This document shows positions 7,546 through 15,618 of a stretch of DNA of 64,000 nucleotides, piece after piece. Source of the stretch: JBCCXL01 sp039191605. Lineage in GTDB: Bacteria; Acidobacteriota; Thermoanaerobaculia; Multivoradales; JAHZIX01. The position numbers and the translations under genes are program-made. The notes under the pieces are model-generated. The model was not told the origin of the DNA and did not search any database. It saw only the letters and a list, made by a program, of their open reading frames with translations. Numbering within the stretch: position 1 is the first letter of the stretch; every line of letters begins with the position of its first letter. The stretch lies in the NCBI GenBank assembly GCA_039191605.1, contig JBCCXL010000008.1:209954-273953 (forward strand), given 5' to 3'.

Positions 7546-9696
7546 ATGGCCAAGTCCTCGAGCCCGCTACCGAAGGTGTCCCAAGCCGCTTCCGTCACCG
7601 GAGAGTCCTACCAGGGGGGGCGTAGGGGAGCGCGCCTTCCCAGCTGGTCGCTATCTCCTCTTCCGGCTTGGAGCCAGCTAATAGGCATCACCGCGGCGCT
7701 TCTTGCCGCGACTCTTTGGGTTTATCTGCCGGTGACGGACTACGGCTTCGTCAACTGGGACGACCCGGCCTATGTCGAGGACAACCCGATGGTGCGCGGC
7801 GGCCTCACGGTGGAGGGGGTGCAATGGGCTCTGACCACCGGCCACGCCAGCAACTGGCACCCTTTGACCTGGCTCTCGTTGATGCTCGACGTCGAGCTCT
7901 TTGGCGTCGATCCAGGGGCGATGCACGGCACCAACCTTCTGCTCCACGCAGTGGCGACGGTGCTTCTCTTCGTGCTGCTGCTGCGGCTGTTGGGGAGGCC
8001 GTGGACCAGCGGCCTGGTGGCGGCCCTCTTCGCTCTTCACCCTCTTCATGTGGAGTCCGTGGCGTGGATCGCTGAGCGCAAGGATGTTCTGTCGGCGGTG
8101 TTCTGGTGGGCGGCGACCTGGGCCTGGGTGGAGTATGTGGCTCGCCCCTCCCGCCGCCGCTATGGCCTCGCGGCGCTCCTGTTTGCGGCGGGGTTGATGT
8201 CGAAGCCGATGCTGGTGACCTGGCCCTTCACCCTCTTTTTGCTCGACCTTTGGCCGCTGCGCCGGGCCTCGCTGCCGACCTGGAGTGAGCGGCCGTGGGC
8301 GCAGGCGGCGTGGCTCGGCCGGTGGCGGCCGCTGGTGGTGGAGAAGCTGCCTTTTTTTGCCCTGGTGGCGCTCTCCAGCGCGGTGACCTTCTTCGTGCAG
8401 CGCGCCGGGGGGGCGGTCTCGACTCTGGAGCACGTTCCAACCGTGGCGCGCATGGCCAACGCGGCGGTGGCCTACGCCGTGTACCTGGGCAAGATGCTGT
8501 GGCCGGTAGATCTCGCTCTGCTCTACCCTCACCCGGGGTATCCCGAGCCGTGGCTCACTGCCATCTCGGCGATCCTCTTGGCGGGCTTGACCTACCTCTT
8601 CCTGGGGCCCTGGCGCGGTCAGGGGAGGGGCCTTGTCGGCTGGCTCTTCTATTTCGGCACCCTGGTACCGGTGATCGGTTTGGTGCAGGTGGGCGCTCAG
8701 GCCTACGCCGACCGCTACACCTACATCCCCCTCACCGGGATCTTCTTGCTCGCCGTCGGATGGGCGGAGGAGCGCATCCGAAAGAGCCCATCGACCGCGT
8801 TGCGGCGCGGCGCGGCGCTGTCATCGCTCCTGCTGGTGGCGCTCTTGGCCTGGCTGGCGCGAGGGCAGGTCACCACCTGGAGCAGCAGTGAAGCGGTCTT
8901 TCGTCACGCTCTTACGGTGACGCAAGACAATCACCGCATCCACAACGTATTGGGCGTCACCCTGTTGTCTGCGGAGCGCCTGGAGGAAGCGGAGCAGGAG
9001 CTGCGCAGAGCAGTGGGGATCAAGCCTGGCTTTGCCGATGCGTGGAATAACCTCGGCGTGAGCCTGTCGCGGCAGCAGCGGGCTGGGGAGGCGGCGGAGG
9101 CCTTTGGGCGGGCGGCGGCCCTGGATCCGGCGGATGCCGAGGCTCGATCGAACCTGGGGAACGTCCTCGGGACCCTGGGCCGTCCGCGGCAGGCCTTGGC
9201 GGCCTATGGGGAGGCGCTAGAAATCGACCCGGACGCGCTGGAAGCCCGTCGCGCTCTGGCTCTCACTCTGATCGACCTCGGCCGGTGGGAGCCGGCGCAA
9301 GAGCAGCTGGGGGAGCTGCTGCGGCGCTTTCCCGAGGATGCCGACGCGCATCGAGATCTAGGCAACGTCGTCGCTGGGCAGGGACGCCTAGAGGAAGCCC
9401 TCGGCCACTACCAGAGGGCTCTGGAGCTAGCCCCGGAGCTTTCAGGAGTGCGCGAGAATCGAGCTCAGATCTTGGCCCGAAGCCAGCGCTGGGAGGAAGC
9501 GGCGGCGGCCTACGGTGATCTGGTGGCCCGGCAGCCACAGAATGCCCAGTGGCGCTTCCTGCTGGCGATGGTGGAGCTCGCCGCCGGGCGGCCGGCGAAG
9601 GCCGAAGAGCAGCTGCCGGCGCTAAGGCAGCTGGATCCGACTCTCGCTCAACAGCTGATGGATGGCCTTCAGCAGCTGCCGGTCGAGGTGCCCTAG
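7546..9696 (+). CDS. TMTC-like GT-C membrane protein with C-terminal TPR array
   Basis: This is a 716-residue membrane protein with the layout of TMTC-type O-mannosyltransferases and their bacterial relatives: an N-terminal GT-C membrane domain followed by tetratricopeptide repeats. The key loop motif FVNWDDPAYVEDNPMV lies near residue 69, with the paired Asp residues typical of the group, then NWHPLTWLSLMLD, HGTNLLLHA and LHPLHVESVAWIAERKDVLS. About ten hydrophobic helices run to residue 440, including YADRYTYIPLTGI. From about residue 460 to the end there are six to seven TPR-like repeats. The ATG at 7546 was chosen because the preceding open frame is not protein-like. The bacterial substrate is not established for this family. 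Confidence 0.8.
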   Translation: MAKSSSPLPKVSQAASVTGESYQGGRRGARLPSWSLSPLPAWSQLIGITAALLAATLWVYLPVTDYGFVNWDDPAYVEDNPMVRGGLTVEGVQWALTTGHASNWHPLTWLSLMLDVELFGVDPGAMHGTNLLLHAVATVLLFVLLLRLLGRPWTSGLVAALFALHPLHVESVAWIAERKDVLSAVFWWAATWAWVEYVARPSRRRYGLAALLFAAGLMSKPMLVTWPFTLFLLDLWPLRRASLPTWSERPWAQAAWLGRWRPLVVEKLPFFALVALSSAVTFFVQRAGGAVSTLEHVPTVARMANAAVAYAVYLGKMLWPVDLALLYPHPGYPEPWLTAISAILLAGLTYLFLGPWRGQGRGLVGWLFYFGTLVPVIGLVQVGAQAYADRYTYIPLTGIFLLAVGWAEERIRKSPSTALRRGAALSSLLLVALLAWLARGQVTTWSSSEAVFRHALTVTQDNHRIHNVLGVTLLSAERLEEAEQELRRAVGIKPGFADAWNNLGVSLSRQQRAGEAAEAFGRAAALDPADAEARSNLGNVLGTLGRPRQALAAYGEALEIDPDALEARRALALTLIDLGRWEPAQEQLGELLRRFPEDADAHRDLGNVVAGQGRLEEALGHYQRALELAPELSGVRENRAQILARSQRWEEAAAAYGDLVARQPQNAQWRFLLAMVELAAGRPAKAEEQLPALRQLDPTLAQQLMDGLQQLPVEVP

Positions 9697-10035
9697 GCGA
9701 CAGGCCTCGGCTTTGGCTTTGGGGCTTGCGGAGTCCGCCGAAGGTCTCTGGGTTTGCTGGGCTCGCCGAAGGGCTCGGTGGGGGGCAGGGGGATCGGGAG
9801 TAAGGCTTCGGAGCTCGGTGTGGAGGGGATGTATTTTTTGACTGGATGTTGCCCCTAGAGGTAACTTCTATCGCATTGCCGCATCTTGCTGTTGGGGCCT
9901 ATCTCAGTGGCGCTTTCGCGTATCTTCATAGGCGATCTCTGTTATCCTGCGAGGAAGACATGATCATGGGCATTTAATTTTCGGTTTGACGGTATCTATG
10001 TCCGTCGTCGGCCGAATCTCACCGAGACCGTCGCT
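9697..10035. other. Intergenic region, no gene seen
   Basis: No coding potential is evident. A relatively AT-rich stretch from 9830 to 9990 contains TTGACT at about 9837 and several T-rich blocks, and probably holds the promoter of the diguanylate cyclase gene. No convincing -10 box at 17 bases and no terminator hairpin could be picked out. Confidence 0.35.
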
Positions 10036-12345
10036 TTGCGCCAACGCCACTTGTTGAAGACCCTGATCTCCGTCGCCGTGTCAGGTGCGGTGGTCTTCGT
10101 GCTTGCGCTTCAAGGCCTCGCTCTGCGCAAGGAGGCTGCGCAACGAGTCGGTATTTTCTTCGGGCCCGAGGTGCCTCTCAGCGCCGTAGAGGTCGATCCA
10201 GAGCCGGGTTTGCGGATCGAGCGGGTAGAGGTGGGGCTGGCGGCACACCGAGCAGGAATCCGAGCTGGTGATGTGCTGATGGCCGTCGACCGTCAGCCGG
10301 TAGCGGATCTCGATCGCTATGGAGAGATCCTCGACGAGAGGATCGACCCCGACTTTTCGCGCAACGATCTGCACTGGACGCTGTGGCGCAACGGCCGCGA
10401 GATAGACCTGCTGGTGGTTCCGGGAAGCCCTTTCCCGCTGTGGGGCTTCCTCTCTACGGTGTTGGCCTGTCTCTCCTTCTTGGTGCTGGCGCTGACGGCG
10501 CTCCTCGCTTCGGCGGAGAGCAAGCGATCGAGGCTGCTCTTCCTGCTGTGTTTGGCGATCTCTCTGGAGCTGGCGCTGCCTTTGTCCACCGCCGCGCTGA
10601 TCGATCTCCCGGTGCTTCTGGCCTTCAGCTATTTGCTCAGCGGGCTGCAGCTCGGAACGGAAGTCCATCTGATCTCTCGTATCCCGGAGCCTCATCGCTG
10701 GGCGCGGCGCTATCCGTGGATCATTCCCGCAGTCTACGCTCTCGGTTTTGCGGCGGCGGCGCTGGCTGCGACCACCGAGCTCGCCACCGCCCGGGGGATC
10801 GCTTTGCCCTGGAGCGTGGATACGATCGCCTTCTTCTTCAATAACGCGATCATTTTGCCTTGGGCTCTGGCGGTAGCGCTTCTGCTGCTGAACCAATCCC
10901 TCTTCCACGAGGATCCCCACGGCCGAATGAAGGCTTCGTGGGTGCTGGCGGGCGCGCTGCCTTGGGTGATTTACAGCGTCTATATCTCTTCCGTTGACCT
11001 CTTTGGTTTTCCACTTGCGGATTGGGCGCTGGATTTAACCAACATTGTGGTTCTGCCCTTTCCCATCGCCCTCTTTGTCGCCATCTTCCGCTACCGCCTG
11101 CTGGACGTAAGGGCGGGAACCGCCCGCTCCTTCGTCTATAGCCTGCTGGCGGTAGCGGTGCTGTTGGTGTTCTATCTCGCTCTGGGCACGTTAGGGATCG
11201 TGATGCTCCAGGCGCTGGAGCTTGGAAATGACTCGGTTTGGGTGATCTCCGGGGCTACGCTCCTGCTGGGATTGACCTTTTCGCCTTTGCGCACCGCGAT
11301 TCAGCGGGCCCTGGAACGGCGCTTCTTTCCGGAGCAGGCGGCCTTGTCGAAGCAGCTGACGGAGCTGGCCTCGGATCTTCCGCAGCGGCGGGAAGTGCCG
11401 AAGATGAGCCGCTATTTGGTCGACAAGATCTCCGAGGCTCTGCACCTGGAATCGGCCACTCTGCTGCTCACCGCACCGCGCACCGGATTGTTGATCACCT
11501 CGGCCTCGACCCTCCTGGACGCTGAGGAAGACTTCGCCGAGAGCTTTCTGCTCTCTCAGGAAGATCCCGCCCTCGATCTGCTGCTGGAGGTCGGTGGGCC
11601 GCTTTCCGCCCGTCGCCTGGCGGGGGTGAGCCCGGCGTTGGCCCATCGTCTCCACGCCTTCGAGGCGCGCCTTGCGGTGCCCTTGATCAATCGCGATCAC
11701 GTGGTGGGCCTGCTCTTGTTGGGGCGAGGGTCGGAGGCCTTCCAGCCGGAGGAGCTAGAGGTGCTCAGCCTCTTCGCTCGGCATACCGCCACTACCTTCG
11801 AGAACGCTCGGCTCTTCGAATCTGCGACCGTCGAGGGGCTCACTGGGCTGCTGCGCCGAGAGGCGATTCTCGAGCGGCTGACGGAGGAGCTGGATCGCTC
11901 GCTACGCTATCGTCGCCCGCTGTCGGTGGCGATGATCGATCTCGATCACTTCAAGCGGGTCAACGATCGCTTCGGTCACCTGATGGGGGACGCTCTGTTG
12001 AAGCGAGTCGCCCAGGTGCTGCAGCGCAACGTGCGGCGCACCGACTCCCTGGGCCGCTACGGCGGAGAAGAATTTCTGCTGGTGATGCCGGAGACCCGAC
12101 TGGTGGGGGCCGCTGAGGTCTCGGAGAAGATTCGCCGCATGGTGGAGGGCCTCGCTCTGCTCACCGAGGGAGAGGAGAAGATCCAGGTGACCCTCAGCAT
12201 CGGCCTCTCCCAGCTGGAGGATTTCAATCGCTCCACCGCACCCAGCGCCGAGGAGCTCATCGCCGCCGCGGACCTCTCCCTTTACGAGGCCAAGCGTCAG
12301 GGGCGCAATCGAGTGCGTCAAACCCAGCCCTTGCAGATGGTTTGA
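10036..12345 (+). CDS. PDZ - multi-TM - GAF - GGDEF diguanylate cyclase
   Basis: This is a membrane-bound diguanylate cyclase that should make cyclic di-GMP from two GTP. The order is an N-terminal helix, a PDZ-like domain at about 25-125 (GLAAHRAGIRAGDVLMAVD), seven to eight transmembrane helices at about 135-420, a GAF-like domain at about 430-590, and a GGDEF domain at about 600-765. The catalytic site reads GGEEF at 676-680. The product-inhibition site RxxD (RRTD) sits exactly five residues upstream, so allosteric feedback is expected. The substrate-binding DLDHFKRVNDRFGH is intact. The start is uncertain: TTG 10036 is the first usable codon in an otherwise ATG-free frame. The PDZ domain probably faces the periplasm and could sense a peptide or misfolded protein. 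Confidence 0.85.
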   Translation: MRQRHLLKTLISVAVSGAVVFVLALQGLALRKEAAQRVGIFFGPEVPLSAVEVDPEPGLRIERVEVGLAAHRAGIRAGDVLMAVDRQPVADLDRYGEILDERIDPDFSRNDLHWTLWRNGREIDLLVVPGSPFPLWGFLSTVLACLSFLVLALTALLASAESKRSRLLFLLCLAISLELALPLSTAALIDLPVLLAFSYLLSGLQLGTEVHLISRIPEPHRWARRYPWIIPAVYALGFAAAALAATTELATARGIALPWSVDTIAFFFNNAIILPWALAVALLLLNQSLFHEDPHGRMKASWVLAGALPWVIYSVYISSVDLFGFPLADWALDLTNIVVLPFPIALFVAIFRYRLLDVRAGTARSFVYSLLAVAVLLVFYLALGTLGIVMLQALELGNDSVWVISGATLLLGLTFSPLRTAIQRALERRFFPEQAALSKQLTELASDLPQRREVPKMSRYLVDKISEALHLESATLLLTAPRTGLLITSASTLLDAEEDFAESFLLSQEDPALDLLLEVGGPLSARRLAGVSPALAHRLHAFEARLAVPLINRDHVVGLLLLGRGSEAFQPEELEVLSLFARHTATTFENARLFESATVEGLTGLLRREAILERLTEELDRSLRYRRPLSVAMIDLDHFKRVNDRFGHLMGDALLKRVAQVLQRNVRRTDSLGRYGGEEFLLVMPETRLVGAAEVSEKIRRMVEGLALLTEGEEKIQVTLSIGLSQLEDFNRSTAPSAEELIAAADLSLYEAKRQGRNRVRQTQPLQMV

Positions 12346-12397
12346 GCCCCGCCTCGGAATCGGGCTGCTGGCTGTCAGATCCGGCGGGTTGATTGTT

Positions 12398-13885
12398 TTA
12401 TCGGGGCTCTTCCAGCAGCAGATAGAGCACGTTGTCGCTGAATTCGGGGGCGGAGGTAATCCCTAGGTGATCGGAGAAGATAAAGCTCACCTGGGACCAG
12501 TGGATCGGCGAGCTGAGCCCCGCCTTCGGCACGCTGGGGTCGAGGCGCTCGTCCATCAGCGCGCTGGTGCGCAGCACGGTCCCGTCTCCAGGGGCAGTGG
12601 CGAGGAAGCTCAGGCGGTGCCGGTCAGCGTCGAATCGAGCGGCGGAGGACGTCAACTCGGCATCTCCGGCGAAGAGCATCAGGCGGGTGCCCTGGGGAGG
12701 CGTCGCCGGAAGGTCCAGAGCGCCGTGGAATTGGCGGGCGCGGCGCAGGCTCTTGTCCAGATGTTCCAGAGCGACGGTCCGTCGCGCGCTAGGGGAGAGC
12801 TGCGGCAGTAGCTGAGCGAGAATCTCGTCCTGCCCTGGATTTGCCAGACCCCAGCCGCGTTCGCGCCATAGGGCCGGCTGGAGGAAATCCACCGTTTCGC
12901 CGCTGGAATCCAGCAGCGCTCCGTGGCGCGGCCTCGGTAGGAGCTGGTAGAGGGAGGGCAGGGTGCCGATGAGGGCGGGCTCGAAGCGCGGCGTGAAGGG
13001 ACCGAATTTACGCCCTTCGATGAGCTGCGCTAGGGCGTCGATGGCCCCTGCGTTGGGCGTGCCGACGAGAATTGCCCGGCCGACCAGCTCAGCCCCCGCC
13101 CAGGTGAGCTCCGGCATCGACCCGTCCGCCGGAAGGTCCGCGTCGCCGTAGCGCAGCATGTAGCGCAACACCAGCCCCCCCATGGAGTGGGCGATGACGT
13201 CGAAGCGCACCGGATCCTGATCTTCACCCCAGCGCTTGCGTCGTTCCTCGGTGACGTAGGCTTGCCTCTCGCGCAGGAATCGGTAGAGATTCTGGGCGCT
13301 CTCGACATTGTCCCGGCGCCAATCGTAGGGGTATTGGAAACAGGTGAAGTGGTCGTCGCCATAGTCCACGACCGTGCCGCGGAAGTCTTGATCCCGGTAG
13401 CCGCCAGCGCCGAGGGTGGCGAGGATTTCGACGTAGGCCTGAAGCTCGATGGGGAGGCCTGCGAGGCGAACCTCGATCTTTTCCAGCACGCCATCGGTGA
13501 CGACCTCGTCCGTCAGCTCCCTCAGCTCGCTGCCGGTTTCCATCGGCAGGCTGAAGATTCGAGCTCCGTCCGCCTCCCGAGGGTCCACGGCGGAGCCCCC
13601 GAAGGCCCCCCAAACGATTTGACCGCTGTTCTCGTGGACTAGCTTCGTGCCGAGAATGCCCGGGATCACGACGACTGGATTGCGGTGCTGGTCGTGATAC
13701 TTGGCGACCTGGTCGTAGATTCCCAGCAGGTCTGGAACTTCGACCCCGGAGCGGCACCCAGTGATCGACAGCAAGAGCGCCAGGCTTGCGACGATGCGTA
13801 GCCCGAGGAGACCGCGAGGGCTCGCTAGCCTTCGAGAGCGCAAGGGGTTCAGGGGATGCAATGGAGCTGGCAGGGAGGGTTTCAT
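12398..13885 (-). CDS. LCAT-like alpha/beta-hydrolase lipoprotein
   Basis: This is a lecithin:cholesterol acyltransferase-like hydrolase. The N-terminal PVVVIPGILGTKLV is the family's first strand and oxyanion region, and HSMGGLVLRYMLRYGD carries the nucleophile S234. FTCFQYPYDWRRDN matches the conserved segment between them. The Asp and His of the triad lie in the C-terminal third, probably DGTVLRTSALMDE and SDHLGITS, though the alignment there is less certain. A basic n-region, a Leu-rich core and the lipobox SITGC predict an outer-membrane or periplasmic lipoprotein. ATG 13885 is preceded by AAGGTGG eight bases away, better than the GTG at 13897. It converges with the diguanylate cyclase gene. 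The lipid substrate is unknown. Confidence 0.82.
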   Translation of the reverse strand: MKPSLPAPLHPLNPLRSRRLASPRGLLGLRIVASLALLLSITGCRSGVEVPDLLGIYDQVAKYHDQHRNPVVVIPGILGTKLVHENSGQIVWGAFGGSAVDPREADGARIFSLPMETGSELRELTDEVVTDGVLEKIEVRLAGLPIELQAYVEILATLGAGGYRDQDFRGTVVDYGDDHFTCFQYPYDWRRDNVESAQNLYRFLRERQAYVTEERRKRWGEDQDPVRFDVIAHSMGGLVLRYMLRYGDADLPADGSMPELTWAGAELVGRAILVGTPNAGAIDALAQLIEGRKFGPFTPRFEPALIGTLPSLYQLLPRPRHGALLDSSGETVDFLQPALWRERGWGLANPGQDEILAQLLPQLSPSARRTVALEHLDKSLRRARQFHGALDLPATPPQGTRLMLFAGDAELTSSAARFDADRHRLSFLATAPGDGTVLRTSALMDERLDPSVPKAGLSSPIHWSQVSFIFSDHLGITSAPEFSDNVLYLLLEEPR

Positions 13886-14181
13886 CCGAGGGGCCACCTT
13901 GTAGATCCGGAACGTTGTGGGTTTGGAGGGATGATAGAGAAGGACTCGGGCTTGCGAACACTGGGTTTTGGTGGGCTCGGCTGCGGCGAAACGGAGACCT
14001 CGAGCTCCGGATTCGGAAGCCTCGATCTCTGAGCTTCCAAAGGCGGCTCGGAGTCATCTAGGACGGGTTAGCTCCGGCGCGGTAGCTCATTGGCGAGGAG
14101 AAGCGCCGCTCTGTGGTCCGCGGAAGCCGATGGCTCTCTGAACGGATGAGTCGAGGCCAAAATTGTAGAAGCGAATCAGGG

Positions 14182-14211
14182 TTGACCGTCAGGGCAGGAT
14201 AGCTGTATTCT
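14182..14211 (+). promoter_or_regulatory. Sigma70-type promoter for tRNA-Pro
   Basis: TTGACC (14182-14187) and TATTCT (14206-14211) are separated by 18 bases, close to the housekeeping consensus. Transcription would begin near 14218, about 34 bases before the mature tRNA. Confidence 0.6.
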
Positions 14212-14251
14212 CCCGGCTCTGCGCTGGTCGCCGTGCCGCGCAGATCCGAGT

Positions 14252-14328
14252 CGGGGCGTAGCTCAGCCTGGTAGAGCGCACGCTTCGGGAGCGTGAGGCC
14301 GGAGGTTCGAATCCTCTCGCCCCGACCA
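14252..14328 (+). tRNA. tRNA-Pro (anticodon CGG)
   Basis: This is a full cloverleaf with encoded CCA. The acceptor stem CGGGGCG (14252-14258) pairs with CGCCCCG (14318-14324), followed by discriminator A and CCA. The anticodon stem CACGC/GCGTG flanks the loop TTCGGGA, placing CGG at 14286-14288. The T-loop GTTCGAATC is canonical. The C1-G72 pair is characteristic of bacterial proline tRNAs. It is a single-gene unit with its own promoter and a terminator about 55 bases downstream. Confidence 0.97.
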
Positions 14329-14382
14329 TTTTCTAAGCTCCCGGCCCCATCCTTCGGCGATGGGTGATTCACGGAGAGTGAG

Positions 14383-14413
14383 AAAAAGGCGAGCCTGAGG
14401 GCTCGCCTTTTTT
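14383..14413 (+). terminator. Rho-independent terminator, usable in both directions
   Basis: The stem GGCGAGCC (14388-14395) and GGCTCGCC (14400-14407) has a TGAG loop. It is flanked by five A on the left and six T on the right, so it can end the tRNA transcript on the plus strand and the MamK-like gene on the minus strand. Confidence 0.9.
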
Positions 14414-14475
14414 GCTTATCGATGCGGTGTCTGCTCCTACGGTGCTGGCGCCGGAGGAGGGGAGCGATACGGGCC

Positions 14476-15510
14476 TTAGCCCGCCAGACGCACCCAATCA
14501 CTCTCGGGGGCGTCCCGGGCGATGGCGAGACCGCCATCGGCGCCGACGAAGATGGGGTCCTTGACCACTCGGACGCGGCCACCGCCGATGTCCTGAAGGG
14601 CTTCCTGGAGTCGGGCGCCAAGACCGTGGATCAGGGCTGAACCGCCGGAGAGGATGACGTTGCTGCGGACCTTGCTCTGGTACTCCGGCTCCACTCGAGT
14701 GATCAGGTCCACCATGGTCTCGGAGACCGGCGCCAGCAGGCTCTCGCAGGCGATGCGCATCTCTTCGGTGATATCCAGCTCGGTGGGCTTACCCTTTACC
14801 GGAACCTCCACCTTGACCGGCTTCTTCGGGCTGCCGACGAAGCTATGCTGCTCTTTCCAATCCCGCACCATGTGGATGGAAAAGCGGGCGTCGGGATGGT
14901 GATCGGTGATCATCTTGGACAGCTGCTCGTCTACCGAATCCCCCGCGCTGGTGAGGGTACGCTGATCCTCTTCGGTGGGGTAGCGGCCGTTCATCACGCA
15001 GAAGTCGGTGGTGCCGGCGCCGATGTCTACCACCAGGGAGTGCAGCAGCTCTTCGATGCCGTAGGCCACGGCGAAGGGCTCCGAGACGATCAGCAGGTCG
15101 TCTACCTGCCCGGCCATGGCTTCCCGCAGCGCCTGCTTGTTGACCCGCAGGGCCTCCGCGGGGACTCCGACCACCGCTCGCACTTGGCGATTCGATCGGG
15201 TCTCTTCGTCGATACCCACCAGCGAGAGCAGATGCCGCAGCAGCACCTGGACGGCGCGCTCATCGCCCTCGGATCCCTCCTTGATGAGACCGCGTTCCAG
15301 CGGTCGATGGAGGTCCAGCATCGGGCGATTGTCCAGCGCCTCGGAGCCGATCAAGACATCGCGTTTGAGGACCTTGCGGGCGACCATGTCCACCGGCCAG
15401 CCGACGTAGCTATCGATGACGTGGCGGTCTCCCTGGGAGCTAGCGATGGAGGAGCGGGAGGTGCCGAGGTCGATGCCGACGTAGAAGGTCTTGTCCTCGG
15501 ATTGGCTCAT
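14476..15510 (-). CDS. MamK-like bacterial actin
   Basis: This is an actin/Hsp70-superfamily ATPase of 344 residues that reads as the MamK branch, whose members form cytoplasmic filaments that align magnetosomes. Phosphate-1 is GIDLGTSRSS (12-21), phosphate-2 is VVDIGAGTTDF (160-170), and the adenosine motif is NVILSGGSALIHGLG (284-298). VSEPF places a Glu at 144, matching the catalytic Glu143 known for MamK. Segments resembling MamK rather than MreB or ParM, judged from memory, include TLTSAGDSVDEQL, WKEQHSFVG and the end VKDPIFVGADGG. The length fits MamK (about 347). There is no N-terminal membrane helix. ATG 15510 follows GGAGAG by ten bases. No magnetosome gene is nearby. It lies 108 bases downstream of the amidase gene and may be co-transcribed with it. 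Confidence 0.8.
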   Translation of the reverse strand: MSQSEDKTFYVGIDLGTSRSSIASSQGDRHVIDSYVGWPVDMVARKVLKRDVLIGSEALDNRPMLDLHRPLERGLIKEGSEGDERAVQVLLRHLLSLVGIDEETRSNRQVRAVVGVPAEALRVNKQALREAMAGQVDDLLIVSEPFAVAYGIEELLHSLVVDIGAGTTDFCVMNGRYPTEEDQRTLTSAGDSVDEQLSKMITDHHPDARFSIHMVRDWKEQHSFVGSPKKPVKVEVPVKGKPTELDITEEMRIACESLLAPVSETMVDLITRVEPEYQSKVRSNVILSGGSALIHGLGARLQEALQDIGGGRVRVVKDPIFVGADGGLAIARDAPESDWVRLAG

Positions 15511-15618
15511 AGCGAATGACTCTCCTGAACGAAGCGCTCGAGGATCCCGCAATGGCGAGGGGATGCGGCGAGCGTGGTGCGAGGCGTTGGCAAGTTGAGA
15601 GGGAACGGTGAGGGTGGC

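Noticed and set aside
14252..14328. tRNA-Pro as an integration site
   Set aside because: I found no duplicated tRNA 3' end in the window and no integrase.
14058..14621. 187-codon minus-strand frame across the tRNA gene
   Set aside because: It overlaps tRNA-Pro, its promoter and terminator and part of the actin gene, and is not protein-like.
14476..15510. Magnetosome island
   Set aside because: Only the actin-like gene is present; no mamA, B, E, M, O or other marker gene was recognised.
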